Source of the DNA: Cycas panzhihuaensis
Taxonomy: Eukaryota; Cycadophyta
Assembly (NCBI GenBank): GCA_023213395.1
Contig: CM041465.1
Location: forward strand, 67,401,741-67,465,740
Direction: 5' to 3'
DNA length: 64,000 bases
Position 1 is the stretch's first letter. Every line of letters starts with the position of its first letter. The position numbers were made by a program, and so were the translations under genes. Shown here piece by piece: positions 1 through 13,824 of the stretch. Below the pieces are notes generated by a model. That model was given only the letters and a program-made list of their open reading frames with translations, ran no database searches and was not told the DNA's origin.

Positions 1-240
1 CGGGACAACCGCAACATCCATATCGTCAATGCCCTGCTACACAATTTTGAACCGCACCTGCAATAGTCGGATGTGGCATTTGGCAATAAACGCAACTTAT
101 TTTATTATAAATAGGTGTGGATTATCAACATTTCACTATATATTAAATTATTACCGACTTATTCTCGTACCATCGTACTGTATCATCGCAGGCTACTTAC
201 GTTTTGGCGAGGGTTAGTAAAGTTTATGACATTAAGGAAA
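1..240 (+). promoter_or_regulatory. LTR-like fragment with TATA box
   Basis: This stretch is richer in G+C than the DNA to its right. It carries a good TATA box, TATAAATAGG, at 106-115, followed by a short leader. That is the usual layout of an LTR promoter (U3-R). No LTR partner, primer-binding site or polypurine tract could be found, because the window starts here. It could equally be an unrelated promoter-like sequence. Confidence 0.25.
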
Positions 241-2857
241 TCACCAACGGTCAAGTGTTTTCCATGAAAAATCATGGAAAATCCCACCCATTTCTTGGCC
301 AAAGAAAGCTCCAACTAAATAATCCAATTTCAACAAACAAACATGGTCCAAAATAAATTTGATTATCAAATATTCTTTCAGGAAGAAAAGAACATCGTAC
401 CACATACACTCTATAGAGATTTTATCAATCAATTTAAATGCATTCCAAACCACCACATAGCCTTCACAAAAGTGAACTTGGCCAAGCCCCTTAGCAAGGA
501 GATTACCCTTTGTATTGGAGAGAAACTATTAGTCCATAAGTTCTATTATCTTAACGTCTTAAATCCTCATTTAAAGTTATGAAAACATTAAAACATTTTG
601 GTAAATTTTGCCCTTTACTTATCTCAAAGCCTTGTTTACAATCTCCATATGTTATAACTTTGAATAATGACAAGGGAAAAGTCTCATGCTTCCACTCATA
701 TTTTCCACCTCTTCAACTAGCCAATGCCTTCTCTAATATCATTAAAGACACTCAATTGCCTCTTAGAGCCTTGACCGAGGTTGGATGATCTTGTCTTAGT
801 CGAGAAAATATAATTGTATTCACATTAGTCAATGTCCAACTTGTCCAAGAATCTTATCCCCTAGGAAGACTAAATTAGTCATGCAAAATGGTTGCTCTAA
901 CAAAGAAGTATGTAAAGTATGAACTACTTTGCTACACTAAATTACATTGAAATTATTATTTTAATGGAGAAAGATCTATTGAATGTTAACCTAAAAGACA
1001 TCCTCCCATAGTAATATGCATGGATATTCATTATCTACGATGCATAATTTCATCGATAATTATTTCATTGTTGAAGTTGGTATACTCAATCTTCTAGATC
1101 TTTAAGAGTGTAAAGTTTACGTCATAAAATTGATATATCACTTGGTGAATCTAACGATCAAACGATTTCATATCTTTATACTATAACCCTAATATGAGTG
1201 GCACTATGCATTTCTTTACATCCTGGTTAAAGATCTCCCCCTTTGTTTTCATTCAAATCCTACATTTCATAAAGCCTAGCTTGTTCTCTATATGCAAATT
1301 TTTTTATTGGTAGTCTAAGCATTTTTGCCTCCATTAAGTTCTTTGTGAGGACCACCATGTACAGATGGCTTCAAACTATTCCATCCTTTGGCTAATCAAT
1401 TGATTTTAACACGACAAATTTTTTGTATGATATAGAAGGAGGACTAGCCTTTAATTACATTAAGCTTGAATTCTTAGTCTATTCAAGATTTAAAGAATAT
1501 TTCAATCTCTTTGAACCTTACATGTTTTTATCCAATGTGTTGAGACTAACTTATAGCTCCTACGATGACTCTATTACTACTAACCCTTAAGGTAATATAA
1601 TGCCAATCATAACATTTCCCTATGTTTGTCTCTTTTACTATAGGATTTAGGTAAAAGTCATTCTAAAAGCTCTTTTATCAAGTTTAATAATTTCCTTTGA
1701 CATACTTTGGTTACTACAATGGTTTTACACAACTTTGAAACCTTGTCCCTAGACCTATTGGTCAAACATAATGGGTTTATACTAGGAGTTAGCCATTCCT
1801 AAGTCCATATCTTAGTGAAGAGGGCTTAATAAGTAGATGGCCAAGATTCATCAAGGAAGAGAGCTCAAAGTTATGAAAGATACATTATATACAAGTCCTA
1901 GGTCTATTAACATAGAGAAAGATAGGCTACGTGAAGTAAGTATGAAGGTAATTAGACCATAAGCAATGCCTACTCTAATGGGCAATTATTAGGGACTTGT
2001 ATCAAAAAGACTTTTAGTTAATCAAGGCTACACATGCCAAACTACCCTCATGCAAATTTCAAGGGAGAAATAAAGAAACAATCTATATCAACTTTCTATT
2101 CTAATTAACCAAGGAATTACCACTTGACAAATGATGTTTACATTGTCATATAAAACATGGATCAAACTTCTAACAAGTATAAGGCTACCTAACAACCTTA
2201 GGTTGAATCCTAAAGTGAGTTGATCCCTCTTAGTAATTATGGCCTTAACACTAGATATGATAGAAAATCAAATCAAGGGCATAAGACCAACATGCTTACT
2301 AAAGCAAGTCGATGCCTCCCAAGGGGTGGATTAATCTGAGACGATAAAAACATAAAGGCAAAAGTGAAAATAAAGTAGCAAATAATTAATAACTATGAAA
2401 CAAATAACAAATGGTTACTAGTATAATGGATCATGGACCCAAACACTATATGTCATTCCTAATTGTCATTTCAATTATGATTGAAATAAAGAAACTTGAA
2501 TGAGGTACGATATGAGAGTGATCCTCTTAAGGAATATAGGAGTAGAACGAACCTATATACTAAGGTCATATCTATAATTCCCTACTATGGAGCCTATAGT
2601 AAACGTGGCTAGAACCTAGACAACTGGTAAATAGTAACCCTAGATATAAGTAGTGAACTAAAATAGAAATTATGTCAAAATCATACAGTTGAACATGTTA
2701 AAATAAAAACTTAAAGGAAAAGGAAAGAATGAAGGGATAATTGCCTGGAAACTATCATTATGAATTTGTCTTTAGGGTTAATCCCTTACTATGTTTATTT
2801 ATCTACCTTCTACTACATTTAACTCTCGTACCATTTTGACATAAATATTCATTTATC
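241..2857. other. A+T-rich intergenic DNA, no gene supported
   Basis: Only short open frames occur here (for example 343-582 and 579-788 on the plus strand), with no recognisable domain. Their frequency is what random A+T-rich DNA gives. The sequence looks like old, decayed repeat DNA. I see no RNA gene or array. Confidence 0.5.
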
Positions 2858-3118
2858 ATGGCTACAAGATCTGAAAAACCAACAAGCACATATGAATTTT
2901 TGAAAAGAAAACAAAATCAAATAATAAATTAGGCTATTAGTGAAGCTAGTACATTTGTCGTGTAAGAAATAGTGTATAATATTATAATTAGAAATAAAGC
3001 AAGAAAACAATCCCTAAAAATGGAAACAAATGTTTCTAATGAATCCTTAGACAATGGATGGTGGTCATATACTATTATGAAGCAACCAACAACTTATTAG
3101 GAGCCCTATTTCAAAGCA
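2858..3118 (+). pseudogene. gag-like relic with three in-frame stops
   Basis: Starting at ATG 2858 (MATRSEKPTSTYEF...), one frame reads about 87 codons broken by three stops. Each stop (TAG, TAA, TAG) sits where a single C-to-T change from CAG or CAA would restore Gln. The product would be charged and hydrophilic, like the N-terminal part of a plant retrotransposon gag. No zinc knuckle or other diagnostic motif is visible, so family membership is a guess. A non-coding chance reading frame is the main alternative. Confidence 0.25.
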
Positions 3119-5957
3119 TGATAGGTATATTTCCACCTTTAGTGATAGGGCTTCTTACATCATGAGATTGTGAGGTTAACTAGATGTTTTTAGGATTTGT
3201 ATCCAATGTGTCTAGTACATAGTATGGGGGTTTTGTTGCCTGTGATGTGTAGATTAATTTATTTGATCAATTATGGTGAATGTAGGTTTGGTTTCTATAA
3301 ACAACTATCAAGGTTTTAAAGTGCATAAAGTTAAGTTTTTATTTTTTTTCTTTTTTTTTTTTTATAATAAAGTTTTAATTATCTAATTTTTAATCATAAG
3401 ATAAAAACAACTCAAAACTAAAATAAGATCATACAAATCAAATAGAGCAAAATGAGTGGGTAACCTAGGATTTGAGAGGTTGATTTATCTATGAGAGAAA
3501 TACGACCCCATTATTTAGGGTAAATGTAACTTCAAGTGATGTCTACAATTTTAAATTCTCTACTTATTACCTCTTTGCATTAGAAAAGCTACTCCCAACC
3601 CTATCTTTCATGTATATTTAACCCATAAGCAAACGTATTAATCTCTATCTTTATTTAAGTGAAGTTTTATTATATCTATGGGAAAACTTGTTGACCACCT
3701 TTAACTAACTAGAATTGTGGTTTTAATAACTCAAATATTTCCATGCATAAACACCATGCCATACACAACAAAGTTTAAAACCATCTTGAGCCATCCTCAG
3801 ATTTTGAGGAAGAATCATGTATCCTGTACCCAAGAGGCACTTAATGTTATTGCTAGTTGAGGGAAAGGAGGGGAAGCCTATTAACAAATAATTATTAAAT
3901 TTGTTCCTGTTAACTAACTTGATGAACCACCTAGGTCCCATGATCCATAATATAGCATGCTTTCACCATGTTTTGTTATTTTTCTTCCTTGGAGATTATG
4001 AAGCATTGGCAGGCCCTTGAAGGACTTTGGATTGACATTTAAGTAGTACTATGCTTCTAGTTTATATAAGGGTTTCTCCTATAATCTCCTCTATCTCTAG
4101 ATGAAGCTTTGAATCCCTTTATAATTGTGAGCTTTCCTCTTTACTTATGTGATCTCTTTGCCTTCTAATCTACTTTCCATAAATCTTCTTTCTCCATCAA
4201 TATGTCTCTCAATGGATATACCTCCTTTTAAGTTTCTATTCAAATTAATACTCCTCCCATCACAAATTAATGGTCTAATATATGTTGTCTATTTGAATGG
4301 TACTCTCTCTTAAGTCACACTCTAATGTGATCCTATCTCATTCAATAGCTCTTTATTTGATGTTTGAATGATTATTTATTCTCTTCCAAGCGCCTTCATC
4401 TCACACTTCATGTACGTGTCTTTTGTGTTTGATCTCTATAAGATCTCATCCCTCCTACATTATAAGTCTTACACTCAATGATGCATTCATCCATCATTCC
4501 TAATGGCCTCCCTCCCACCATTTTTAGGCTTAATATGGGAACCTTACAACTTCATCTAAAACTACCAAAATTTATCCAATCTTTGAATATAACACTATTT
4601 GAGAAGGGATGGTATGTTATGTCTTATGTCACAACGATAATGTACTTAAAGAAGTTGGCTAAACAACATCTTGTGGAAATCAATACCATGTCTCTAATTA
4701 TAAATAGAATCATAAAGGTTGAAGTATTCCTTGCATTATCTTAATGTTTTACTCTTTAAGATGCTTAATCCTTTATTTGTGCTCTCAGAGATGCGATCTC
4801 CAGCTTGAAGTCTAGTAACATTCTTATTAGAATGCTATAACTCCCCTTTTGTTTGAAAGCAGTGGCCATTTTATTTCCTTTCTAAATAGGATGTGATCAT
4901 GAGGTCAACTCAATGATGATTTGGATGCACATGTGATATCTAATTCACCTCTCCTCATCATGGGATTCTAAAAGGCACGTAAAAATTAAGGAACTATAGG
5001 AGAATGTAATCATGAGTTAGAAGTTGGGGGTTTCTTATATTTTTGGAAGCCTTTTCCTATTGAGAAAGAGTTCATAAAAGAAATTAAGGTTGACAAAGAA
5101 TTCTTAGAGTTGTTAAATAAATAATAATATTTGCCCCTTGATCTTCTAATAAATGGCCATTAAAAAGGAAATTATTCTTTAATTTTAGGCTCAAATGAAC
5201 ATAATCTACAAATGCACTCAATCTTAGGAACTAGATGTTTTGTTTATATTATGAGTTTATGGGAATAGACCCTATGTTATTGCATGGAGAATTTCAAGCT
5301 ATGTGACATATGAAGAAGAATATACCCAAGTGGTATAACGTCATCATCAAAAGATAAAGCTAAATTGACTAGTTGGGGATGTCCAAGTGACCTAAAGAAA
5401 TGCCAAATAAATCTCTTATGTGATATATTTGTTAATCTCTCTCTTTAAAAGATTGAGATTTAAGTTATTAAGGGAGTTTAATATGGGAAGAAATTTATTT
5501 ATATAAATTATAATAGTCTACAATAAATTGCAAAATTCAACATACCACCATATAGATTCATTATTGAGATCAACTTGGGTTATACCATGTGAAGGCTCAT
5601 ATATATATGACCTTGTATATATTAGAAACAATCCCAAACATGGTTACTACCCTAAGATGGTGCACCCTACTCTTTTCTTCTGTAATACAATGAGGCATAA
5701 TTATTTTAACCTGGATGTTGTTTGACATCAAAAAGGCTTACACTTTCTTAATCTAAATCAAATCCATAAAGAATAAACTAAACTCATACCTTAGTACGAA
5801 GAAGGACTTATAGGCTTGGTCAAAGTATTAAAAAATATTGTTGTTATGGAGATACTCTAAAGATACATATGGAAACACACTCTCCAAAAGAAAATATGAA
5901 ACATACCCTTTAGCAAATCTAGTTTATCAAAATGATTGTACTAAAAATTTTGAACTC
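3119..5957. other. A+T-rich DNA with T-tract, no gene supported
   Basis: A long T-rich tract lies at about 3337-3363. Open frames at 4478-4744 (88 codons) and 5528-5725 (65 codons) have no recognisable motif. The region ends at a primer-binding-site-like sequence (5958-5969), so part of it may be the internal region of a decayed minus-strand F1-type element. Confidence 0.4.
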
Positions 5958-6448
5958 ACTCTAATACCATTTTAAATTATTTATAACAACTTATTTAGAA
6001 TTGTGAAATTATGTAGGATATTATATATTCACATGATTAATCAAGTATATCATGAACATAATAAATGAAAAAGATAAAGGCATAAGAGATAATAATACAA
6101 ATATTATGCGTACATCATGTTTAATGTGGAAAACCCATGAATGGGAAAAACCACCTCTAGATATTCACAAGATACTATATTAAGATGAATAATGATGAGT
6201 CATTCTATCCTTATAAGGAGGAATATATCATTTAGTTTTGTTTACGATAAATATTATCCTTATATAGATGTGTAATCTCATCATTAACTAATCATATATT
6301 ACTATGATATCGACCAATTTGATCATGTGTATAGAACCTCTCACATCATCCAAAAATAACTTTAACATGTTAACCACTAATTAAACATTACTCATTAATA
6401 TTGACGAATTTCAACATTCTAACCCTTCAATATTTAAATATTCCAACA
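5958..6448 (-). repeat. LTR of non-autonomous family F1 (left copy)
   Basis: The LTR spans about 5970-6448. Read on the minus strand it begins TGTTGGAATATTTAAATA. Just left of it (5958-5969) is a reverse-complement primer-binding-site relic, CTCTAATACCA (TGGTATCAGAGC type). Just right of it (6449-6459) is a reverse-complement polypurine tract, CTACCCCTTAG. The same LTR recurs at 10567-11074 (same strand), 13505-13824 plus 39784-39897 (plus strand) and 41893-42364 (plus strand). Having a PBS on one side and a PPT on the other means this LTR could be shared by two internal regions, as in a tandem recombinant of LTR elements. Confidence 0.7.
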
Positions 6449-9400
6449 CTACCCCTTAGTGTTTAATTTTGGACTTTTAAATGTCCTTATGTCTTCAACC
6501 TATATTTTAATCTTTATGTCTTCATATCTTCATACCATATCACCTACTCATATGTATCTTCATTTTATATATATCACCTTTAAATTAATCTATGAAACCT
6601 ATCTTCATCATACTTGTCTCCAGCAAGTAAATCTTGATAACAATGTATCATATCAACCTATAATCAAATACATAAAACCATCCACCTATGAAACCTGTAA
6701 ACCATCATCAATCAACTAATAAATAACCATAATTTATGACTTTCAACTTATCGTGATACATGAAGTTTCACTCCTCATTAACTTCATATCTTCATGTGTA
6801 AAGCTAAAATAATCAACACTTTCAACTCTATCAACTCAAAATTTTGTAAACCAAAATGATTACTGATGTCTATATAAAACAATAACCATTTATCAAAATG
6901 CATGGATAACTGATCTCTACAATCATTAGTTCTATAGGAAGTGTTTCTTATACATGGTTCATCAGCATATGAAGTAAAATATCAAAACAATAGTAGGTAT
7001 TAGGCCAATATGTTATACAAGAGTAACATCATTCTATCTTATGTCTTGCATATGAGAAAACCTGTGAGTGTTACCTCTATTGATGCTTTTGCATACATCT
7101 TTTGTAGCTTTTATTTGGCAACCAAATAATATTACCAACAAACTAAACTAAACAACTATCTTTGGGAACATGGCATACCACCTAGCCATGTCAAACTAGT
7201 TATAAGAAGGTAACATAAAGAATATATTTCCATGCCTCTTATCATACAAGAAATGCCAATTTTTTCACTAATAACAATATATCAACTAGACTTATTAACA
7301 ATTAAATTTTAGTATGCCAAGTTATGAATATATAAGACTTCTCCATGCCTCATAAACATGTGGAAACAATTGAACAACTCAATAACTAAGTATAAACAAT
7401 AGACCCTTTAACAACATCAATCAAGTTATATCACTAAAAATCATTCATTTATATATATAATCAACAAATTAGGTGATCATATACTCATTAAACCATTAAA
7501 TGATATTAAATGTATTTTATTAATAGTATGCATCACTACATCAAAAGTGTAAATACTTTAAGGGAACTTTAACATATCCAACACTTATATCTCACATTCA
7601 ATATCAAACAAGTTCTTACCTTTCTTTTTCTTAGACTTAAAATGTCATAAACAATCCTTGAATGTGTTTATTTTCAACTAAATTTAAATTTATACTCATC
7701 ATTAATCATCCATTTGTATGAACATAAACTCATGAGCCTTCAAAATCTTCAAAAATTGTCAAATCATCCCTCAAACTTCTCAAAATTTACAACTTCTAAT
7801 ATGTCAAAATTAATTTACTCAAGTTTACCCATTAAAATCTTGTTCACGCATGCTCCAAAATATGCTTTGTGACTACTTGTTTTGACTATTGTTTAGTTCT
7901 CTGTCTAATGAACCAATGTATTGAAAATTATACTCTATATAAAAACATTAAGATCAAAATATTGTCGGTATTTATTACAAAAAAGTTACAATGAAGATAT
8001 TAATAATATATCATAAGAAAATCAAACCTACTTTAATATTTGATTAGACCTTTTTCCATTTAGGTTGTGGTCACATTAGGATTCCGTGTGACCATGTGAT
8101 TTATCTAACGGGCTTAAGTAGATCTAAAATCACACTCTAATCTAGTTTAATGCAATTCAAACATTGAAAAAAAAAATCCATATATAAAACAAATTTGTTG
8201 ATGTGTGATTAGGGTTTTCAGCAATTTTTGTGTGTAGTGGGTAACTTAATGATTAAATCTATATGTAGACATAAACTTATCATTTGAAATCCATGAAATA
8301 GGATCAAATCTAGATTGTAGACTCTCCACAGTGTTAAAGTGGTGAATTAAAATAAAAAAATTTCTAACCATGGTAGTGTTGCAATGTTGGATATTATTAT
8401 TAAATTAAAAGAAAAAATCAATATCAATCTAACCAATCAATTAGATGAATGAACAATTAAACATGCCATGATTTTATCCATTCCCATTTATCCTTTAATA
8501 TATGATATGATATAGTAGAGGATTCAATGATTATATAAATAAGGATGAGGAGCAGATTTACAATTACTGTTTACCACTAAATTGAGACTAATCATCAATG
8601 GGAGGATCACTTAACAATGATATAAATATGAACAAGGCATAAAATTCAATGGAAGTATATATCTCAATCAACATTACTACATTATGATTATGTGGACCTA
8701 ATAATGGCAAATTTCTTCATTTTCTCTTTTGTGGACAATTGAATATATGTCTTTACTCTATGCATTTTTATTAAATGGGCAGAAATTGCATTAAACTATA
8801 TTTTTCTATAAGTTTATTTAGTGATTCTATGTGTACTCTTCAATGGTAAATGCTCATGCATTCAAACACCTCTACTAAGCAATAAAAGGCATTTGCTAAA
8901 CTTTGCCTATATCACAAACTCTAAGAATTTATACATAGATTTGTTACCACCAGTCTATCATTTCTCATATATTTATTTTCATCTCCACCCTATTTCACAT
9001 ATAGGTTTTCATCTGGATGTTATTGATCTCCATTAGTGATAATGCATCATTGATAAATAAACTTATTGGGCCAATGGTCTGCATTTCTTCAAAAATTAAC
9101 TTCACATAACAAAATTTCATTTCATATTATGACAATACCAATTTCTTAATAATGTAACAAGGGGAAACCCTAATATATACTATAGTATAAATTCTTTTAT
9201 ATAGTATAAATCCTTAATATATCACCACTAATCAGCATAAGCCTTCAATTTATCATATTAAATACAAATCCTTAGTCATACCTATCATACTTATGCCATA
9301 ATATAATATACCTTTATATGTTGCCAAATTTTATCAAACATCAAACTCTAACATGCTTGTTAAAATAGATCTCACACAGACACCACATATGATAAAACCC

Positions 9401-10566
9401 TAATTTCATTATTTTTTAGTTTAAGCCTTTATCATACCTTTAGGTCACTTACTGAATTACCTATAATGGTTCCTTGTTTTCATATTAATCTACCACATAT
9501 CAACTAGTATAGACATGTTGCCTATATCACTTATATTAATGGGTTATTAGCTATTAGCTTCTCATCTCACTCTTATAGGGTGATGAATCCTGTTTAGATA
9601 ATCTCTTATGGATGTACCATCAAGCACCTACATGTTTCATGAATATAGGAGCTCCACATACATAATAAATATCCACAGTAAGAAAATAAATGCACAGTAT
9701 ACATCACTATGATGTCCTTTATTCAATAGTATATGACTCAAGGATAGATCTCCTAACTAATGGAGTATTTATTTTTGCTTCGTCCCCTATTTGCATTAAG
9801 GGGGGGTGTTAGTGATAGTTAACTTAAGTTAACCATGACTTAATGCTTCATTAGGGTTAATTAGTATGTACAAATGTGATGAATGGATGTGTCCATTGGT
9901 GAAAAGACATGATGAAAAGATATGACCTTACATGGTACCATTTCGGGGTATATATATTCATACCTCCTTGATATTCAAATCACCAACTCAAGATCATATG
10001 ATCTTAATAATATTTCTGTGCTCCATCTCACCTCTAAAACACTTTGTATTATTTTATGTTTAATATATTAAAAGATTGTGTTAGTGGGTTTTCTCTCTCC
10101 GGAGTTTCCCTTGATATATCTAGTGTTTGAGTCCTCTTATGAATTATCCTGGTGTGTAGTAGTCTCACCCTCTGATTGGATTAATAATCAACCTACAAAT
10201 TGAATATACACAAACTCTCACACTCTACTATGTGGCCCTCCTCAACTTCATCACACCCCTTTATTGGTCATATTTCATCAATATAATTAGGTTTTAGCTT
10301 TAAATTAACCTTTAATATTGGCTCTTGATATAGACTCATACTAGCTCTTACTGGGTCATATTTAGTACTTGCTCTATCATTGTCAACCTACGTTTGCTTC
10401 TATTATGTCACTCAAATCAACACTCATTAGCACTTGCTTTACCTATGATATAGGATCTTTCATAACTTTAACACTTTGATAGTTCACTCCCCCTCTGAAC
10501 TTCACCTCTAATATTTACCTTGGGTTCTAATACCATATTAGAAATTTTGAATTCACGGTAATACCA
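6449..10566 (-). mobile_element. Internal region of F1 non-autonomous LTR element
   Basis: This is the body between two same-strand F1 LTRs. The part next to the PPT (6449-6850) matches the reverse complement of the body of the plus-strand F1 element (about 41500-41890), including the segment ending in AGTGTTTAATTTT and clustered TCTTCAT motifs. No gag or pol reading frame is recognisable, so the family depends on proteins from elsewhere. At the right end are two PBS-like sequences (TCTAATACCA near 10530 and GTAATACCA at 10558-10566). The body also contains a foreign plus-strand LTR at 9807-10230. Confidence 0.6.
9795..10230 (+). repeat. 3' end of a plus-strand copia element: PPT and LTR
   Basis: A polypurine tract (ATTAAGGGGGGG, about 9795-9806) is followed directly by TGTTAGTGATAG at 9807, a typical LTR start. 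The codons just before the PPT can be read as the short PICIKGG-type C-terminus often found at the end of plant copia RNase H. Within the LTR are a TATATATTCA stretch near 9950 and CTCTCCGGAG near 10100. The right end is placed near 10230 by eye. No matching 5' LTR was found, so this is a truncated remnant inserted in the F1 body. Confidence 0.5.
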
Positions 10567-11074
10567 TGTTAAATTATTTGTATAAACTTATATGAAACTG
10601 TGAAATTAGGTAGGATATAATATAATCACATGATCAATCAAGTATATCATGAATATAATAAATGAAAAAGGTAAGGGTATAAAAGATAATAATATAAATG
10701 TCATATGTATATATTATTTAATGTTTGAAATCCATGAATAGGAAAAAACACCTCTAAATGTACATGAGATCTCATATTGAGAAGAATAATCAATAATGCT
10801 CATGGTGAATCATCCTATCTTTATAAGAAGGAATATGTGATTTTATTTTATTTATAATAAACATTTCCCTTATATAAATGTGTAACCTTATCATCGACTA
10901 ATCACATTTTATCATTATATCAACCAATATAATCATCTATAAAGGAATTTTCATATTGTCTAATGATAACTTTAACCTGTTGGCCACTAATTAAATATTA
11001 CTCATTAATATTCATGATTTTCAATATTATGACACTTAGATACTTAAATATTCCAATGTTCCAATATTCCAATA
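10567..11074 (-). repeat. LTR of F1 element (right copy)
   Basis: This aligns along its length with the LTR at 5970-6448. Shared landmarks include CATGATCAATCAAGTATATC, the AATAAATGAAAAAG stretch, the CACCTCTAAAT segment and CACTAATTAAA near the right end. It starts with TG at 10567 directly after a PBS relic, making it the 5' LTR of the minus-strand element. The right edge carries a short triplication of ATTCCAAT, so the exact end (11058-11074) is uncertain. No TSD is evident. Confidence 0.65.
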
Positions 11075-13499
11075 AGTTGTATATTGAATTTGAGATAAGT
11101 GAACTATGTCCATAGGTTATGTTACTCAAAATGTTAATTTCCTTAACGATTCCATGTTTTTGAAGCTCAAAATTTTACAAGTACCTTAAAAACTTTGACA
11201 AATGCTCCTTAAGAAAATTTTAGGTTATTTTTGTTTCCTATAAATATTTTCTTAACATTTTAACCTGAAAAGCATGCCTTTAGTCATGTTTCCAATTGAA
11301 AATTTCCATGGGTATGGCTTACATAGAAGGAGACCTCTCTTAATAAACACCATTATTAATAAGTATTAAAGCAACATATAAAATTAAAAATATTAATAAT
11401 TCAATTATTGAAATTCTTACATCATGCTTTTTAATGCATGCATATATATTTTTATTTTTGTATTTATAATATAATATATTTTACATATATGTATTTTTAA
11501 TATATATTGTTTGAAACTCTAATCATTCCTAGTATTTTTTTTTTTTTTTTTTTATTTCCTTAAATTTATTTCTTTTTTAAATCTTAGTTCCATAAATTTG
11601 ACAATATAACCCTATCTATACATAAACCAAAGTAACCTCCACATATTAAATTGACCTCTCCCACACCAAAATAAAATAAAAAGAGGAGGAGAATAACACC
11701 TTAGCAAGGGCCTCCTTAAAGTGTTGAAATTATAACTTTAGTTTTACCAAGGACTAGCACAAGTTTCTTATCATCATGAAATTAAGTTAAAGATAAATCA
11801 ACTCTCGATTCCTTTGGAGTGTTAAAGAGGAGTAACATGGTTAGAAAATAATAGTAAGCTGATAAAAGTTTTATACTTTAAATGGAACCATCCTCCCACA
11901 AGGTAACCTCTCCACTTCGCTACTCTTATTAATCAATGTAAGATCTAATATTATAAGATAGAGATAGAATTCTTATTTAACCCCATTGGTGATATGAACC
12001 TCTATGGAAAAGCACGTGCCATATAAATCCATCTAAATCTTGTATCATATCAGATCATCATAGTTAAGATGATGCTTTATGAAAAACTTGAAGCATGAAG
12101 CCTTTCCAAAAAATGATGTCATGGAAGTGAGTTAAAGGCCTTTTGAAAATGTATAAAACAATAGTATATTTTGAAATGGGGGCCTTTTATTTCTCTTATT
12201 TTGTTTAGATAGAAAAAATGTCTGTATTCATTATCATTTGAATAATAGAGAGTGCATATCAAAAACTATGATACAATTAACCTAACAAAACAAGAAATAA
12301 GACTACTATTTCCTCTCTACATATAAAGGAATGCCAAATAAAATGTCTAATGATAGACATATAAACCACCAAAATTAATAAGTCAACTAAAAGAAGGAGG
12401 AGTCTTGTAGTTCTCTTGCCTACATATCCACTCTTACATTAGCCAAGTAGCCTACCAGTGTATTAAATGCTCTAAGCACATGCATTCTTAGGACCTTGCT
12501 CTAAGGCATAGTTGGAGCATACACCTACAGGTATAATAAACTTTTGCTTATGTAGAATCTGCTTGTTATAAGTTTCCTAATAAAGGCCATTGATCATAGC
12601 CCCATAAGTTGATACTAGTTTACTAGATTGGATTTCATCATACTCTTATATAATGTAACAATTAAGCGATGTAATGCCTATCTAAGGTTTACAAAACATG
12701 TTATCATTATTAAAATCAAGTAAGCTTATAAGAGGCCTACTCTCTCAACTTATTTGTTATACTAACTCCACCTTATACTTCATCTCCATACCATGATTCA
12801 TGTGAATCAAAAGTACAAATATGCAAAATTAACCAAAACTATGGTTATCAGTAGGTCTACCTATTATGAAATAGAATTGTATAGTGTATAATAATTATGA
12901 AATATGACTATATCGAATGAGATTTCTTTCATGTATCCCCTCTTTCAAGGTATGCAATTTTTGAGTTAAACTTCCCCCTTACTAGAAACCCACACTTATT
13001 TATATTTATCTTATAGTGTATTCAGACCTAAGTCGATGTGAAGCAATCACTAGCTAATGATTCGTATATAGTCATGGCCATATTTTTTCTATTTCTATTC
13101 ATTATTTTCCTTAGCTTAATGCAACCTTCCATCCAATTAATGTCCTACAATAGATCTTATTTTCCACTGACCTCCCATGAGGGAAATGATGATAAGGAGT
13201 AGAGGGAAATAATACCTAATTATATGTATGGTTGTAAGCCTACTACTTCTACATTTTACATAGTAATATTGTATTAATTATTAGATTATGCCATCTTATA
13301 ATTCATCTATACTTTAGGCATAATATTGAACAGTTGATAATGACCTAGACTAGTTGCCATATGTTGGTCATCACACTAAATTCACCTCTTCCTTCATTGC
13401 ACCTTTATTATTTCCTTAATTAATTCCACCTCTCATCTGATAAGTTAGTCATCATTTTAGTAATCTCTTTATATAGAATTAGAATTAGTTATAGTATAA
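11075..13499. other. A+T-rich DNA between elements, no gene supported
   Basis: A run of 19 T residues lies at 11535-11553. Otherwise the sequence is A+T-rich with no long frame, LTR pair or recognisable domain. It ends at the CCAAT target site (13500-13504) of the F1 element to the right. Confidence 0.45.
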
Positions 13500-13504
13500 C
13501 CAAT

Positions 13505-13824
13505 TATTTGAAGTATTGGAATATTAATTTTTACCAATATCGATGTAATGTTTAATTAGTAAACTAAGATTATCATTAATTGATATTGAAATATAATTTT
13601 ATAATGATGAAGTTGTACATCTATATAAGGATAATATTTATCATAATTAAAAGTAGGTCACCTAATTTTCCTTATGAGGATAAGATGACTCACCATGTGG
13701 TTCATTGGTTACTATTCTTAATATGAACTCTAATAGATATTTGAAGGTAGTTTTTCCTATTCATGGATTTTTTACATTAAACATGGCACATATAAAATGT
13801 ATTCATTACAACTCTTATGCCCTT
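13505..13824 (+). repeat. F1 5' LTR, first part
   Basis: This starts TATTTGAAGTATTGG (TG to TA at the terminus) and matches the 3' LTR starting TGTCTTAGAAGTATT at 41893. Colinear landmarks are CCAATATCGATGTAATG, the GACTCACCATGTGGTTCATT segment, TTTTTCCTATTCATGG and TTATGCCCTT. The match stops at CCCTT (13820-13824), the target site of the inserted gypsy element. Confidence 0.85.
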
